From assembly GCF_003611735.1 (NCBI RefSeq), contig NZ_RAWG01000013.1, positions 1 through 62,928 on the forward strand: a stretch of DNA of 62,928 nt, in the 5' to 3' direction. The notes under the pieces were generated by a model. It saw only the letters and a program-made list of their open reading frames with translations, searched no databases and had not been told where the DNA came from. Position numbers and translations under genes: made by a program. The DNA is from Corallococcus sicarius. GTDB lineage: Bacteria > Myxococcota > Myxococcia > Myxococcales > Myxococcaceae. Each line of letters starts with the position of its first letter. The stretch's first letter is position 1. Positions 52,373 through 60,593 of this stretch are shown piece by piece.

Positions 52373-53050
52373 GTGCGGTCGGTGGCCCTGATGGCGCTGC
52401 TGTTCGTCGGGGCCTGCGCCAAGCCGAAGGAGGAACGGGCGCGCCCGCCGGACGTGCCCGTGTCTCCTTTGACGTCCGCGGCCTTGAAGGCGCCTGAACG
52501 TCCGCAGCCCCCGGGGGCGGTGGTGGTGCGGACGGACGCGGGCACCTTCGAGGCTCCCTCCGTGCGGCTCATGGCCACCTTCACCGAAGGGGAGGGGCCT
52601 CCCACGCTGGAGGTCGCCTTGAGCGCGCAGTCACAAGGCGGAGCTCAGTGGGCGGTCCTCGCTCCGGTGGAGCCCGCGTTCCCGAAGACGAAGCATGCGA
52701 CGGCGCGGCTCACCCGGATGCCACTTCGGGTCGGGCTGGCGTCGGCGGAGCTGCGCGGGCCGTCGGGTCCTCCGACGCTCGCGAACGAGGGGACATTGGA
52801 GTTGAGCGTCACCGGACGCGAGGTGCACGGCACGGTGCGAACGCAGGACGCGAGCTTGTCCGCCACGTTCCAGGGCCCCCTGTCCGTGGAGTGCATGGTC
52901 CCCGCTGCCTGGCTGAGCGGGCCGGACCGCCCGGCGTCACCGGGGACGCCCGTGCCGGTGGCTCCGTCATCCGAACTCGGCTCGACCGTGGTGCTCGACG
53001 AGGCCTGGACGACAGCGCAGTGCCGTGCCCTGAAGGAGCAGTTCCGGTAA
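52373..53050 (+). CDS. Hypothetical lipoprotein, 225 aa
   Basis: GTG start at 52373, 2 bases after the protease stop, with GGAG upstream. Signal peptide with lipobox VGAC (Cys14). The mature part is a beta-rich domain (VVVRTDAGTFEAPSVRLMATFTEGEGPPTLEVALSAQ, GTLELSVTGREVHGTVRTQDASLSATFQG) with Cys residues near the end. Tight spacing indicates one operon with the protease. Function unknown. Confidence 0.77.
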   Translation: MRSVALMALLFVGACAKPKEERARPPDVPVSPLTSAALKAPERPQPPGAVVVRTDAGTFEAPSVRLMATFTEGEGPPTLEVALSAQSQGGAQWAVLAPVEPAFPKTKHATARLTRMPLRVGLASAELRGPSGPPTLANEGTLELSVTGREVHGTVRTQDASLSATFQGPLSVECMVPAAWLSGPDRPASPGTPVPVAPSSELGSTVVLDEAWTTAQCRALKEQFR

Positions 53051-53110
53051 GCGCGCTTCACTCAGCATCCGCGACAGCGCGCCTTTTCACTCCGCCCCGC
53101 TGAGCACGCG

Positions 53111-54748
53111 TCACTCCGCGTCCGCCATCCCGCGCCCGTTCACGTCCGCCCATCCGAGCCCGAAGCGCGCCAGGTACTTCCGCAGTCGGTCCGCATCGTT
53201 GACGCTCTTCTTCTGCGCTCGCGACTGGGCGAACAGGGTCCGCCCCGCGTCCGACAGCGAGCGAGCGGAGCGACACACGCCCACGACATCCGCGAGCTGC
53301 ACGCGGTCGAACCTGTCCAGCTCCGCCGCGCGAGCCGGCCCCAGCACCTGCGCCAGCACGTCGTCATGAGCTGACGCCGCCGCGCCCGCGGGGCGCCACT
53401 GGGTACGCAGCCGCTCCAGCTCTTCGTCCACCACCTCGCGCGTCATCCGTCCTCCGGCCGCCAGCGTGGACATGCGCAGCACGGCCGCGTTGAGGTCGCG
53501 GAAGTTGCCGTTCCACCGGGCCTCGGGAGACGTGGCGAAGCGCAGGAAGTGCTCCTGCGCCTCCTTGCTCATCGTCACCCGGGTGCCCAACGCCTGCGAC
53601 GCTTGATCCAACTCGAACTGCAGGTTGGGCGCGATGTCCTCCGGGCGCTCGCGCAGCGCGGGCAGCCGGAAGGTCCACAGGTTGATGCGCGCGAGCAGGT
53701 CCTCACGGAAGCGCCCCCGCTCCACGTCGAGCTGGAGGTCGCGGTTGGTGCCGGCGATGAGCTGGAAGTCGCTCTCCGCCTCCTTGTCCGCGCCCACTGG
53801 CAGGAACCGCTTGTCCTCCAGCGCGCGCAGCAGCATGGCCTGCTCGTCCGCGCCCAGCTCCCCAATCTCATCCAGGAACAGCACGCCCCCGTTCGCCTGC
53901 CGCATCAGTCCGGGCCGGTCACCCACCGCTCCGGTGAAGGACCCCTTCACGTGGCCGAAGAGGGTGGACATGGCGCCGTCGCCGCGCAGCGTGGCGCAGT
54001 TGAGGTCCACGAACGGGCCCACCACCTGGTTGCGCGACTTCTTCAGCGCATAGATGCGCTTTGCGAGCTGCGACTTGCCCGCGCCCGTGGGCCCCGTGAG
54101 CAGGAGCGGCGCGCGGGACTGCACGGCCACCTGCTCGATGCGCTCGATGAGCCGGTTGAAGGCCGCGTTGTGCGTGTCGATGCCGGACTTGAGGAAGGAC
54201 AGGCCCTCGCGCTGCTGTTGTCGGAAGCGCGCCGCCAGCGTGTCGTAGTTCGACAGGTCCAGGTCGATGAGGGTGTGCGTCCCCGAAGCCGACCGCGAGC
54301 CTGCGTTTCCCGGCGACGTCTGCACCAGCCGGCCCGGAATCAACCGGCTCTCCACCAGCAGGAACATGCAGATCTGCGCGATGTGCGTGCCCGTGGTGAT
54401 GTGCACCAGGTAGTCCTCTTCCTCCGGATGGAAGGGGTGGGCGCGCACGTGGTCCAACAGCGCGCCATACGTCTCCTCCAGATTCCAGGGGTCGCGGATG
54501 TCCAGGGACGTCAGGCGCACCTGCGTCTCCGGTGACACCTGCGCGATGTCCTCCTGGATGACCTTGGCCAGCGAGGTGACGCGGGGCGGATGCAGCAGCT
54601 CCAGCCGGTGCACCACCAGGTCCTCCTGCTGGCACAGCGCCACCGTGGGGCGCCACCGCGTCCAGCGCTGCGTCCCGGTGCCCGTGTCGAGCGTCGTTCC
54701 CAGCATCCCGATGACGACCGTCCGCCGCGCCTTGGTCTTTTGAGCCAT
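53111..54748 (-). CDS. rtcR: Sigma-54-dependent RNA-repair regulator RtcR
   Basis: 545 aa. The N-terminal ~180 residues match the RtcR CARF-like sensor domain (VVIGMLGTTLDTG, DYLVHITTGTHIAQICMFLL). The central AAA+ domain has Walker A GPTGAGKS, the sigma-54 contact loop GSFTGA (a variant of GAFTGA) and Walker B GGVLFLDEIGEL. The C-terminal region would hold the DNA-binding helices. RtcR activates the rtcBA operon on sensing RNA damage products. Divergent from rtcB with the 148-bp control region between them. Confidence 0.96.
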   Translation of the reverse strand: MAQKTKARRTVVIGMLGTTLDTGTGTQRWTRWRPTVALCQQEDLVVHRLELLHPPRVTSLAKVIQEDIAQVSPETQVRLTSLDIRDPWNLEETYGALLDHVRAHPFHPEEEDYLVHITTGTHIAQICMFLLVESRLIPGRLVQTSPGNAGSRSASGTHTLIDLDLSNYDTLAARFRQQQREGLSFLKSGIDTHNAAFNRLIERIEQVAVQSRAPLLLTGPTGAGKSQLAKRIYALKKSRNQVVGPFVDLNCATLRGDGAMSTLFGHVKGSFTGAVGDRPGLMRQANGGVLFLDEIGELGADEQAMLLRALEDKRFLPVGADKEAESDFQLIAGTNRDLQLDVERGRFREDLLARINLWTFRLPALRERPEDIAPNLQFELDQASQALGTRVTMSKEAQEHFLRFATSPEARWNGNFRDLNAAVLRMSTLAAGGRMTREVVDEELERLRTQWRPAGAAASAHDDVLAQVLGPARAAELDRFDRVQLADVVGVCRSARSLSDAGRTLFAQSRAQKKSVNDADRLRKYLARFGLGWADVNGRGMADAE

Positions 54749-54750
54749 CA

Positions 54751-54780
54751 GGATAGGTATTTATCCCATGGGATAGGGAA
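54751..54780. promoter_or_regulatory. Palindrome with flanking repeat in the rtcR-rtcB region, candidate RtcR operator
   Basis: TATCCCATGGGATA at 54762-54775 is a perfect palindrome. GGATAGG occurs at 54751-54757 and again at 54771-54777. The centre is ~50 bp upstream of the sigma-54 element and 20 bp from the rtcR start, suiting an enhancer that could also repress rtcR. Confidence 0.6.
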
Positions 54781-54817
54781 TTCCAGCCCCGCGCGGGGGC
54801 TCCCTCGGAAGCGGCGT

Positions 54818-54833
54818 TGGCACGGCGGCTGCT
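54818..54833 (+). promoter_or_regulatory. Sigma-54 (-24/-12) promoter of rtcB-rtcA
   Basis: TGGCACGGCGGCTGCT matches the sigma-54 consensus TGGCACRNNNNTTGCW at all defined positions but one (C for the first T of TTGC). The GG and GC are 10 bases apart as required. Transcription would start near 54845, about 50 bases before the rtcB ATG. Confidence 0.85.
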
Positions 54834-54896
54834 CTAGCTCCCCCACGTGACCGGGACACAGCGCCCGGGTCGAACGACCGAAGAAGGGTGAAGGCC

Positions 54897-56132
54897 ATGG
54901 ACCGCGAGAAGACGAACTACGAAGTGCTGTCGGACGATGCGGGTCGCCCCATCAAGGCGTGGACGGTGGGGGTGCCGTTCGAGGACGAGGCGAAGGAGCA
55001 GCTGCGCAACCTCCGAGGCCTGCCGTTCATCCACAAGTGGGTCGCGGTGATGCCGGACGTGCACCGCGGTTACGGCGCGACGGTGGGGAGCGTGGTGCCC
55101 ACGGTGGGCGCGGTGGTGCCGGCGGCGGTGGGCGTGGACATCGGATGCGGGATGATCGCCGTGCGCACGACGCTGCGCGCGGATCAGCTGCCGGACTCGC
55201 TGCGCGGGGTTCGCTCGGCCATCGAGGCGGCGGTGCCCCACGGCCGTACGGACAACGGTGGCCGTAACGACCGCGGCGCCTGGAAGCACTCGCCCGAGAC
55301 GCATACGGCCGCGTGGGCGTCGCTCGTGAGCGGGTACGAGCAGATCGTCGCGAAGCACAAGCACATCGGCCGTGGGCCGCAGCTGGGCCACCTGGGAACG
55401 CTGGGGACCGGGAACCACTTCATCGAGATGTGCGTCGATGAGGCGGATGGCGTGTGGCTGATGCTGCACTCCGGGTCTCGCGGGGTGGGGAACCGCATCG
55501 GGAGCTACTTCATCGAGCTGGCGAAGGAGGACATGAGCCGCTTCCACATCCACCTGCCGGACGCGGACCTGGCGTACCTGCCGGAGGGGACGGAGCACTT
55601 CGATGACTACGTGTTCGCGGTGAGCTGGGCGCAGGACTTCGCGGCGATGAACCGCGAGCTCATGCTGCGCTCCACGGTGGAGGCCCTGAAGGCGAGCGGA
55701 GAGCTGCCTCCGTTCGAACTGGCCGAGTCGGCGGTGAACTGCCACCACAACTACATCTCGCGTGAGCACCACTTCGGGAAGAACTGCTTCGTGACCCGCA
55801 AGGGCGCGGTGCGGGCGCGCGAAGGGGACATGGGAATCATCCCCGGCAGCATGGGTGCGCGTTCGTACATCGTCCGTGGGAAGGGGAACGCGGACGCCTT
55901 CCATTCGTGCAGCCACGGCGCGGGCCGCGTGATGTCGCGCGCCGCGGCGAAGAAGCGCTTCACGTTGGAGGACCACGCGCTGGCGACGGCGGGGGTGGAG
56001 TGCCGCAAGGACGCGGACGTCATCGACGAGACGCCGGCCGCGTACAAGCCCATCGATGCCGTGATGGCGGCGCAGGCGGACCTGGTGGAGGTCGTCCACA
56101 CGCTCAAGCAGGTGGTGTGCGTGAAGGGATAG
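54897..56132 (+). CDS. rtcB: RNA-splicing ligase RtcB
   Basis: 411 aa. GTP-dependent ligase joining 2',3'-cyclic phosphate or 3'-phosphate ends to 5'-OH ends. The metal and guanylylation residues are all visible: Asp81 and Cys84 (VGVDIGCGMIAVR), His174 (GTGNHF), His191 (LHSGSRGVGNR), His283/284 (NCHHNYIS) and the guanylylated His340 (SCSHGAGR). ATG 54897 is preferred to the in-frame GTG at 54888 because AAGG precedes it. Driven by the sigma-54 promoter. Confidence 0.97.
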   Translation: MDREKTNYEVLSDDAGRPIKAWTVGVPFEDEAKEQLRNLRGLPFIHKWVAVMPDVHRGYGATVGSVVPTVGAVVPAAVGVDIGCGMIAVRTTLRADQLPDSLRGVRSAIEAAVPHGRTDNGGRNDRGAWKHSPETHTAAWASLVSGYEQIVAKHKHIGRGPQLGHLGTLGTGNHFIEMCVDEADGVWLMLHSGSRGVGNRIGSYFIELAKEDMSRFHIHLPDADLAYLPEGTEHFDDYVFAVSWAQDFAAMNRELMLRSTVEALKASGELPPFELAESAVNCHHNYISREHHFGKNCFVTRKGAVRAREGDMGIIPGSMGARSYIVRGKGNADAFHSCSHGAGRVMSRAAAKKRFTLEDHALATAGVECRKDADVIDETPAAYKPIDAVMAAQADLVEVVHTLKQVVCVKG

Positions 56133-56197
56133 CCGGAGCAGAGGCCGTTCCCACCCGCCGTCCAGCCGAGGTGCACATGCCGGGATGAAGCCACCGA

Positions 56198-56255
56198 GGC
56201 GCCCGTTCCCCCCAGGAGGTCCGCAAGGGCCGTTAAGGGTGGGGGAACGGGCGCC
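56198..56255 (+). terminator. Strong stem-loop with U-tract between rtcB and rtcA
   Basis: A 15-bp perfect stem (GGCGCCCGTTCCCCC, 56198-56212, with its complement at 56241-56255) encloses a 28-base loop and is followed by GCTATTTTTATC. It has the form of an intrinsic terminator or attenuator within the rtcBA operon. The rtcA ATG lies 61 bases downstream. Confidence 0.75.
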
Positions 56256-56315
56256 GCTATTTTTATCAGGGATGGGATGCTGCATCCGTCCGCGAGCGCC
56301 GAAGGAGCACGACAC

Positions 56316-57332
56316 ATGGTCCGCATCGATGGTTCACAGGGGGAGGGGGGCGGTCAGGTGCTGCGCACCGCGCTGGCGCTGTCGCTGGTGACAGGGACGC
56401 CCTTCGAGATGGTCAACGTGCGCGCCGGTCGCGCCAAGCCGGGCCTGCTGCGCCAGCACCTCACCGCGCTCAAGGCCGCGGAGACCGTGGGCGCCGCGGA
56501 CGTGACGGGCGCGGAGCTGGGCTCCAAGCAGCTCTCCTTCCACCCGCGCGCGCTGTCGGCGGGCAACTACCACTTCGCGGTGGGCACGGCGGGCAGCGCG
56601 ACGCTGGTGCTCCAGACGGTGCTGCCCGCGCTGCTGCACGCGGAAGGGCCCTCCACGCTGATGTTGGAAGGCGGGACGCACAACCCGGCGGCGCCGCCGT
56701 TCGACTTCCTGGAGAAGACGTACCTGCCGCTGCTCAACCGCATGGGGCCGCGCGTGGACGTGAAGCTGGAGCGCCCGGGCTTCTACCCGGCGGGCGGCGG
56801 GAAGTTCCGCGTGGACGTGCAGCCCGCGAAGCTGCAGCCGCTGCACCTGATGGAGCGGGGGCGGGTGCTGCGGCGCGAGGCGGTGGCCCAGGTGGCGGCC
56901 ATCCCCTTCGACGTGGCCCGCCGCGAGTTGGTGGCCGTGTCCGCCGTGCTGGGCCTGCGGCCGGATCAGCAGCGGGGCGAAGACCTCAAGCGCGCCTTCG
57001 GGCCGGGCAACGTGCTGCGCGTGGAGGTGGAGAGCGAGCACGTGACGGAGGTGTTCACCGGCTTCGGCGAGCGCGGCAAGCGCGCGGAGGCCGTGGGCGA
57101 GGAGGTCGCTGGCAAGGTGAAGCGCTACCTGGACGCGAACGTCCCGGTGGGCGAACACCTGTGTGATCAGCTCCTCCTGCTGCTCGCCCTGGCGAAGGGC
57201 GGCAGCTTCCGCACGCTGGCGCTGGACGGCCATGCGCTCACGCAGCGCGAGACGATGGCGCACTTCCTGGACGTGAAGGTGGACGTCCGCGAGGTGGAGC
57301 GCGACGTGGCCGAAGTCACCGTACGCGCCTGA
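56316..57332 (+). CDS. rtcA: RNA 3'-terminal phosphate cyclase RtcA
   Basis: 338 aa, the same length as E. coli RtcA. Converts RNA 3'-phosphate to 2',3'-cyclic phosphate through an enzyme-AMP intermediate. DGSQGEGGGQVLRTALALS, RAGRAKPGLLRQHLTAL, the RxxxxxGGGxF-like FYPAGGGKFRV and GEHLCDQLLLLLALAKGG are conserved. The adenylylated histidine is His306 in DGHALTQRE, aligned with E. coli His309. ATG 56316 has AAGGAG upstream. Confidence 0.96.
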   Translation: MVRIDGSQGEGGGQVLRTALALSLVTGTPFEMVNVRAGRAKPGLLRQHLTALKAAETVGAADVTGAELGSKQLSFHPRALSAGNYHFAVGTAGSATLVLQTVLPALLHAEGPSTLMLEGGTHNPAAPPFDFLEKTYLPLLNRMGPRVDVKLERPGFYPAGGGKFRVDVQPAKLQPLHLMERGRVLRREAVAQVAAIPFDVARRELVAVSAVLGLRPDQQRGEDLKRAFGPGNVLRVEVESEHVTEVFTGFGERGKRAEAVGEEVAGKVKRYLDANVPVGEHLCDQLLLLLALAKGGSFRTLALDGHALTQRETMAHFLDVKVDVREVERDVAEVTVRA

Positions 57333-57382
57333 GGAGGGCAGGGCCTCGTCCGGCTGGATGCCCGACGGACGGACGAGGCGCC
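57333..57382 (+). terminator. Long stem-loop after rtcA
   Basis: GGAGGGC and GCCTCGTCCG (57333-57352, with a 3-base bulge) pair with CGGACGAGGC and GCCCTCC (57366-57382), giving 17 base pairs around a 13-base loop. No U-tract follows. Confidence 0.65.
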
Positions 57383-57456
57383 CTCCCAGCGGGGGACAAC
57401 CTGTGGCGTTACCTCGAATCCTTCCTACGTTCCAATGCGTGGGGGAGGATGCACGC

Positions 57457-58314
57457 GTGGCCGAAGTCCCCGAGGTCGAGATCATCGTCCGCGACTTGAA
57501 ACAGGCCGTGGTGGGCCGCCGCTTCGTGGATGCGCAGGTGCTGGTGCCGACGGCGGTGCGCTTCGCTTCGCCCGAGGACTTCATCCAGAAGCTGCGCGGG
57601 CGGCGGGTGCTCGCGGCGGACCGCCGGGCCAAGTTCATGCTCCTGACGCTGGATGAAGGGCAGACGCTCGCGCTGCACTTCATGCTCTGGGGAGAGCTGG
57701 CCCTGCGGCCTGTGGGCAGTGAACGTCCTCCGGCCACGCTCGTCGTCCTCACGCTGGAAGGCGATGACGAGCTGCAGTTCTCCGACACGCTGGGCTACGC
57801 GCGCGTGGCGCTGGGCCCCACGCAGTGGCTCGCGGCGCAGTTGAAGCTGGAGGAGCTGGGGCCGGAGGCGCTGGACGACACCTTCACGCCGGAGCTGCTG
57901 GCCCGGTTGCTCCGCCGTCGGCGCAGCCCGCTCAAGACGGTGCTCCTGAACCAGCGCGTGCTCGCGGGGCTGGGCAACCGCGACGCGGACGAGAGCCTGT
58001 GGGCCTCGGGCATCGACCCCCGGCGCCTGGCGTCCTCGCTGTCGCCGTCCGAAATCATCCGGTTGCACCGGGGCATCCGCGACGTGCTGGAGGAGGGGCT
58101 GCGCCTGCGCGGCACGCAGCGCGACCTGTTCGGCGTGAAGGGCAAGGCGCTGCACCGGCGCAACATCTTCGGCAAACCGGGAGCGCCGTGTCCGCGCTGC
58201 ACCACGCCCGTGTCGCACCAGCGCGTCGGCGGCCGCAACACGCACTGGTGTGCGCAGTGCCAGCCCGCGGACGGGCCCGCGCCGGAAGCCCCCGCGCAGA
58301 CCTCGCTGCTCTGA
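57457..58314 (+). CDS. Fpg/Nei-family DNA glycosylase with Ala in place of catalytic Pro2
   Basis: 285 aa. Begins (M)AEVPEVEIIVRDLKQAVVG, aligning with the (M)PELPEVE of Fpg but with Ala2 where the N-terminal Pro nucleophile normally lies; Glu3 is kept. The helix-two-turn-helix region (LLNQRVLAGLGNRDADESLWASGI) and a zinc finger C-x2-C-x16-C-x2-C (CPRC...WCAQC) are intact. GTG 57457 has GGGGGAGG upstream, so the start is well supported and Pro2 is not hidden upstream. The enzyme would repair oxidised bases; whether it retains lyase activity is open. Confidence 0.9.
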   Translation: MAEVPEVEIIVRDLKQAVVGRRFVDAQVLVPTAVRFASPEDFIQKLRGRRVLAADRRAKFMLLTLDEGQTLALHFMLWGELALRPVGSERPPATLVVLTLEGDDELQFSDTLGYARVALGPTQWLAAQLKLEELGPEALDDTFTPELLARLLRRRRSPLKTVLLNQRVLAGLGNRDADESLWASGIDPRRLASSLSPSEIIRLHRGIRDVLEEGLRLRGTQRDLFGVKGKALHRRNIFGKPGAPCPRCTTPVSHQRVGGRNTHWCAQCQPADGPAPEAPAQTSLL

Positions 58315-58393
58315 AGAGAGGGGCGCTCCCGGGGGCGGACCCCACGACCCGCGCGCATCCACCCCGTACGTGCGAGCCCCGTGAGGCGCTGGT

Positions 58394-58648
58394 ATGAACG
58401 GGCCCGTGTCCGACGGTTCCGCCGCCCCGCCCCTGCCCCTCGACGACGCGCTCGTGCGCGCGAGCGAGGAACACCAGCTCCCCAGCTACTACCAGTCCAG
58501 CGTGCGCCCGCTCCTGCGCGACCCGGAAGGGCGCTGGCCTTCGTGCTGCGGCGGAGGCTGCGAGCCCTGCGCGCAGACGCTCATCCGCGTCGCCCTGCGC
58601 GCGCTCGAGTTGATGGGCACGCCGCGCCAGAGCCCTCCGCCCGAATAA
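58394..58648 (+). CDS. Small Cys-rich protein (CCGGGCxPC motif)
   Basis: 84 aa. A proline-rich N-terminus, then RWPSCCGGGCEPCAQTLIRVALRALELM and a short tail. The CC-x3-C-x2-C pattern resembles the small oxidoreductase-like N-terminal domain family (PF09791-type) and may bind metal. ATG 58394 has GAGG seven bases before. Its stop codon directly abuts the stop of the convergent outer-membrane gene. Confidence 0.65.
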   Translation: MNGPVSDGSAAPPLPLDDALVRASEEHQLPSYYQSSVRPLLRDPEGRWPSCCGGGCEPCAQTLIRVALRALELMGTPRQSPPPE

Positions 58649-59308
58649 TCAGAACAGCCGCGTGCCCAGGCCCACGCGCGCGTTGAAGCCCAGGCGCGTG
58701 TGGCCCGCGCCCTCGCGCTCCTGGAACGTCTCCAGGCCCATCTGTCCCGCGGCGAGCAGCGACAGCCCACTGCCCAGGTAGACCTCCACGCCCAGCCCGC
58801 CCAGGGCCTGGAAGCGGCGCTGCTTGTCGCCGGAGAGCCCCAGGTCGATGGGCAGATCCACCAGCCCCAGCAGCGCCACGGTGTCACCCAGCCGGTAGCT
58901 GGCGACGAGCCCCGGGAGGATGCGCACCAGCACGCCGGAGAAGTTGTCCTCGTCCATGTACGTGGCGCCCGAGTTGAGCACCAGGCCCAGCCCCAGCGAA
59001 GGCGCGAGCTGCAGCGCACCCCGCCGCAGCACCTCCTTGCGGCCCAGCACCTCCAGCGACGCGCTCAGCTTGAACCAGTCGAAGCGTCCGCGCGCCTCCA
59101 TCTCGAAGCCGCCAATGCCCTGACGGAACCCGAGCCCCACCTCCGGAGCGCCCGTGTAGCCATAGAGCGCGGTGCCGCCCGGGGGCAGCATCACCGGCGC
59201 CACCACCGCGCCCAGCGGGTCTTCACCCGAGGACGAAAAGCCCGCCTCCTGGGCGGAGGACACGGCGGGCACGACGAGGAAGGTCAGCAGCAGGACGAGG
59301 CGCGTCAT
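58649..59308 (-). CDS. Outer-membrane beta-barrel-like protein
   Basis: 219 aa with a signal peptide (MTRLVLLLTFLVVPAVSSAQ). The mature sequence has alternating strands (LGFRQGIGGFEMEARGRFDWFKLSASLEVL, LAPSLGLGLVLNSGATYMD, GLGVEVYLGSGLSLLAAGQMGLE) and ends LGTRLF with a terminal Phe, typical of small outer-membrane barrels. No specific family. The frame upstream of ATG 59308 (to 59434) is open but overlaps the promoter side of the divergent gene. Confidence 0.75.
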   Translation of the reverse strand: MTRLVLLLTFLVVPAVSSAQEAGFSSSGEDPLGAVVAPVMLPPGGTALYGYTGAPEVGLGFRQGIGGFEMEARGRFDWFKLSASLEVLGRKEVLRRGALQLAPSLGLGLVLNSGATYMDEDNFSGVLVRILPGLVASYRLGDTVALLGLVDLPIDLGLSGDKQRRFQALGGLGVEVYLGSGLSLLAAGQMGLETFQEREGAGHTRLGFNARVGLGTRLF

Positions 59309-59416
59309 GGGCGCGCACCCTACCGTGGGCTTGCTCGATGGCCAAAACCGAACGATTCCAAGGACTTGGGGGTGGGTTGTGCATTTCCTACTGTTCCCTG
59401 GAAGAATGGGGAATCC

Positions 59417-60508
59417 ATGGTTGCCCATCTCCACGTCGCCCCTCCCTCACCCTCCTCCACGCCCGCGGGAGGTCATGACGCACTCGACCTGGCGGGTGAG
59501 GCCGGAGGCTGCGTGCTGCTGGTGGGCGACGCGTCGCGGCCGGCGGTGACCGAGGCGTTGGTGGCGGAGGGCTTCGAGCCCGTGCGCGTGGACGGGATGC
59601 GCGAGGCCCTGGCGCGGCTCGCGTCTTCGGAGGAGCTGCCCCGGCTGGTGGTCATCGACGCGGAGCTGCCGGACGGGGACGGCTTCAGCCTCTGCGGCCT
59701 GCTCCGGGCGGACGCGAAGGCCGCGCACCTTCCCGTGTTGCTGATGGCACGGCACCAGGAGGAGTTCCACCGCGACCTCGCCGCGGGCGTGGGCGCGGAT
59801 GAATACCTGGTGGAGCCGGTGGACCCCCGGGACGTGGCGGTGCTCGCGCGGCTCAAGGCGGGCCGGCGCGGCGCGGAGGACGTCTACGACGCGCACACCG
59901 GTCAGTTGCCGCTGGTGCACCTGGTGCGCGCGCTCCTGTCCGGGGTTCGTTCGGGGCGGGTCATCCTCAGCGAGGACACGGGCTCCTTCACCTTCCGCCA
60001 TGGCCTCATGGTGGACGCGACCTTCCACGGCGAGCGCGGCAGCCTCGCGTTCCGGCGCCTGCTGTGTTTCGCCACGGGCGGCTACACGGTGACGTTCGGT
60101 CCGGAGCTGCACCGGGGCACCTTCTCCATGGACCGCCCGTACCTGTGCGAGCAGGTGGTGCCGGGCCTGGAGCGCTTCGAGGCGCTGCGCGTCCGGGGCC
60201 TGCCCCTGGCGGCGCGGCTCACGGTGGACTTCAACCGGCTGGCGCGCGAGCTGCCCACGCTGCCCGAGGACGTGGAGCAGGTGGTGCGCCTCTTCGACGG
60301 GCGGCGCACCGTGCGCGCGATGCTGCTGGAGTGCCGCTTCCCGGAGGCGCTGGCGTACGAGGCGGCGACCCGGCTGTTCATGCTGGGCGTGCTGGTGCCC
60401 GCCATCCTGGTGGAGGAGCGCGAGCGTGCCCGGGCGTTCGCAGGCCCGCCGCGCCTGTTCGAACCGGCCCCGACGCCCGACTCCCCCGACTCCGATGACG
60501 CGTCGTGA
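59417..60508 (+). CDS. Pseudo-receiver / DUF4388 (PATAN) protein
   Basis: 363 aa. Residues about 31-150 have receiver topology with acceptor Asp81 (LVVIDAELPDGDGF) and Asp38, but the conserved Thr/Ser is Ala111 and the conserved Lys is Glu133 (LVEP), so normal phosphorylation-driven switching is unlikely. A DUF4388 domain follows at about 158-245 (GQLPLVHLVRALLSGVRSGRVIL, FTFRHGLMVDATFHGERG), then a C-terminal winged-helix-like tail. ATG 59417 gives a full receiver. A second DUF4388 protein lies at 9509. Confidence 0.8.
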   Translation: MVAHLHVAPPSPSSTPAGGHDALDLAGEAGGCVLLVGDASRPAVTEALVAEGFEPVRVDGMREALARLASSEELPRLVVIDAELPDGDGFSLCGLLRADAKAAHLPVLLMARHQEEFHRDLAAGVGADEYLVEPVDPRDVAVLARLKAGRRGAEDVYDAHTGQLPLVHLVRALLSGVRSGRVILSEDTGSFTFRHGLMVDATFHGERGSLAFRRLLCFATGGYTVTFGPELHRGTFSMDRPYLCEQVVPGLERFEALRVRGLPLAARLTVDFNRLARELPTLPEDVEQVVRLFDGRRTVRAMLLECRFPEALAYEAATRLFMLGVLVPAILVEERERARAFAGPPRLFEPAPTPDSPDSDDAS

Positions 60509-60593
60509 GGGTTTGACTCAGGCGGCCTGAACGGGGCACAAGGCCGGGGACGTGGGCCCTGGGCCCCATCCTCCCCGAGCCGAAGCCGCCGCC

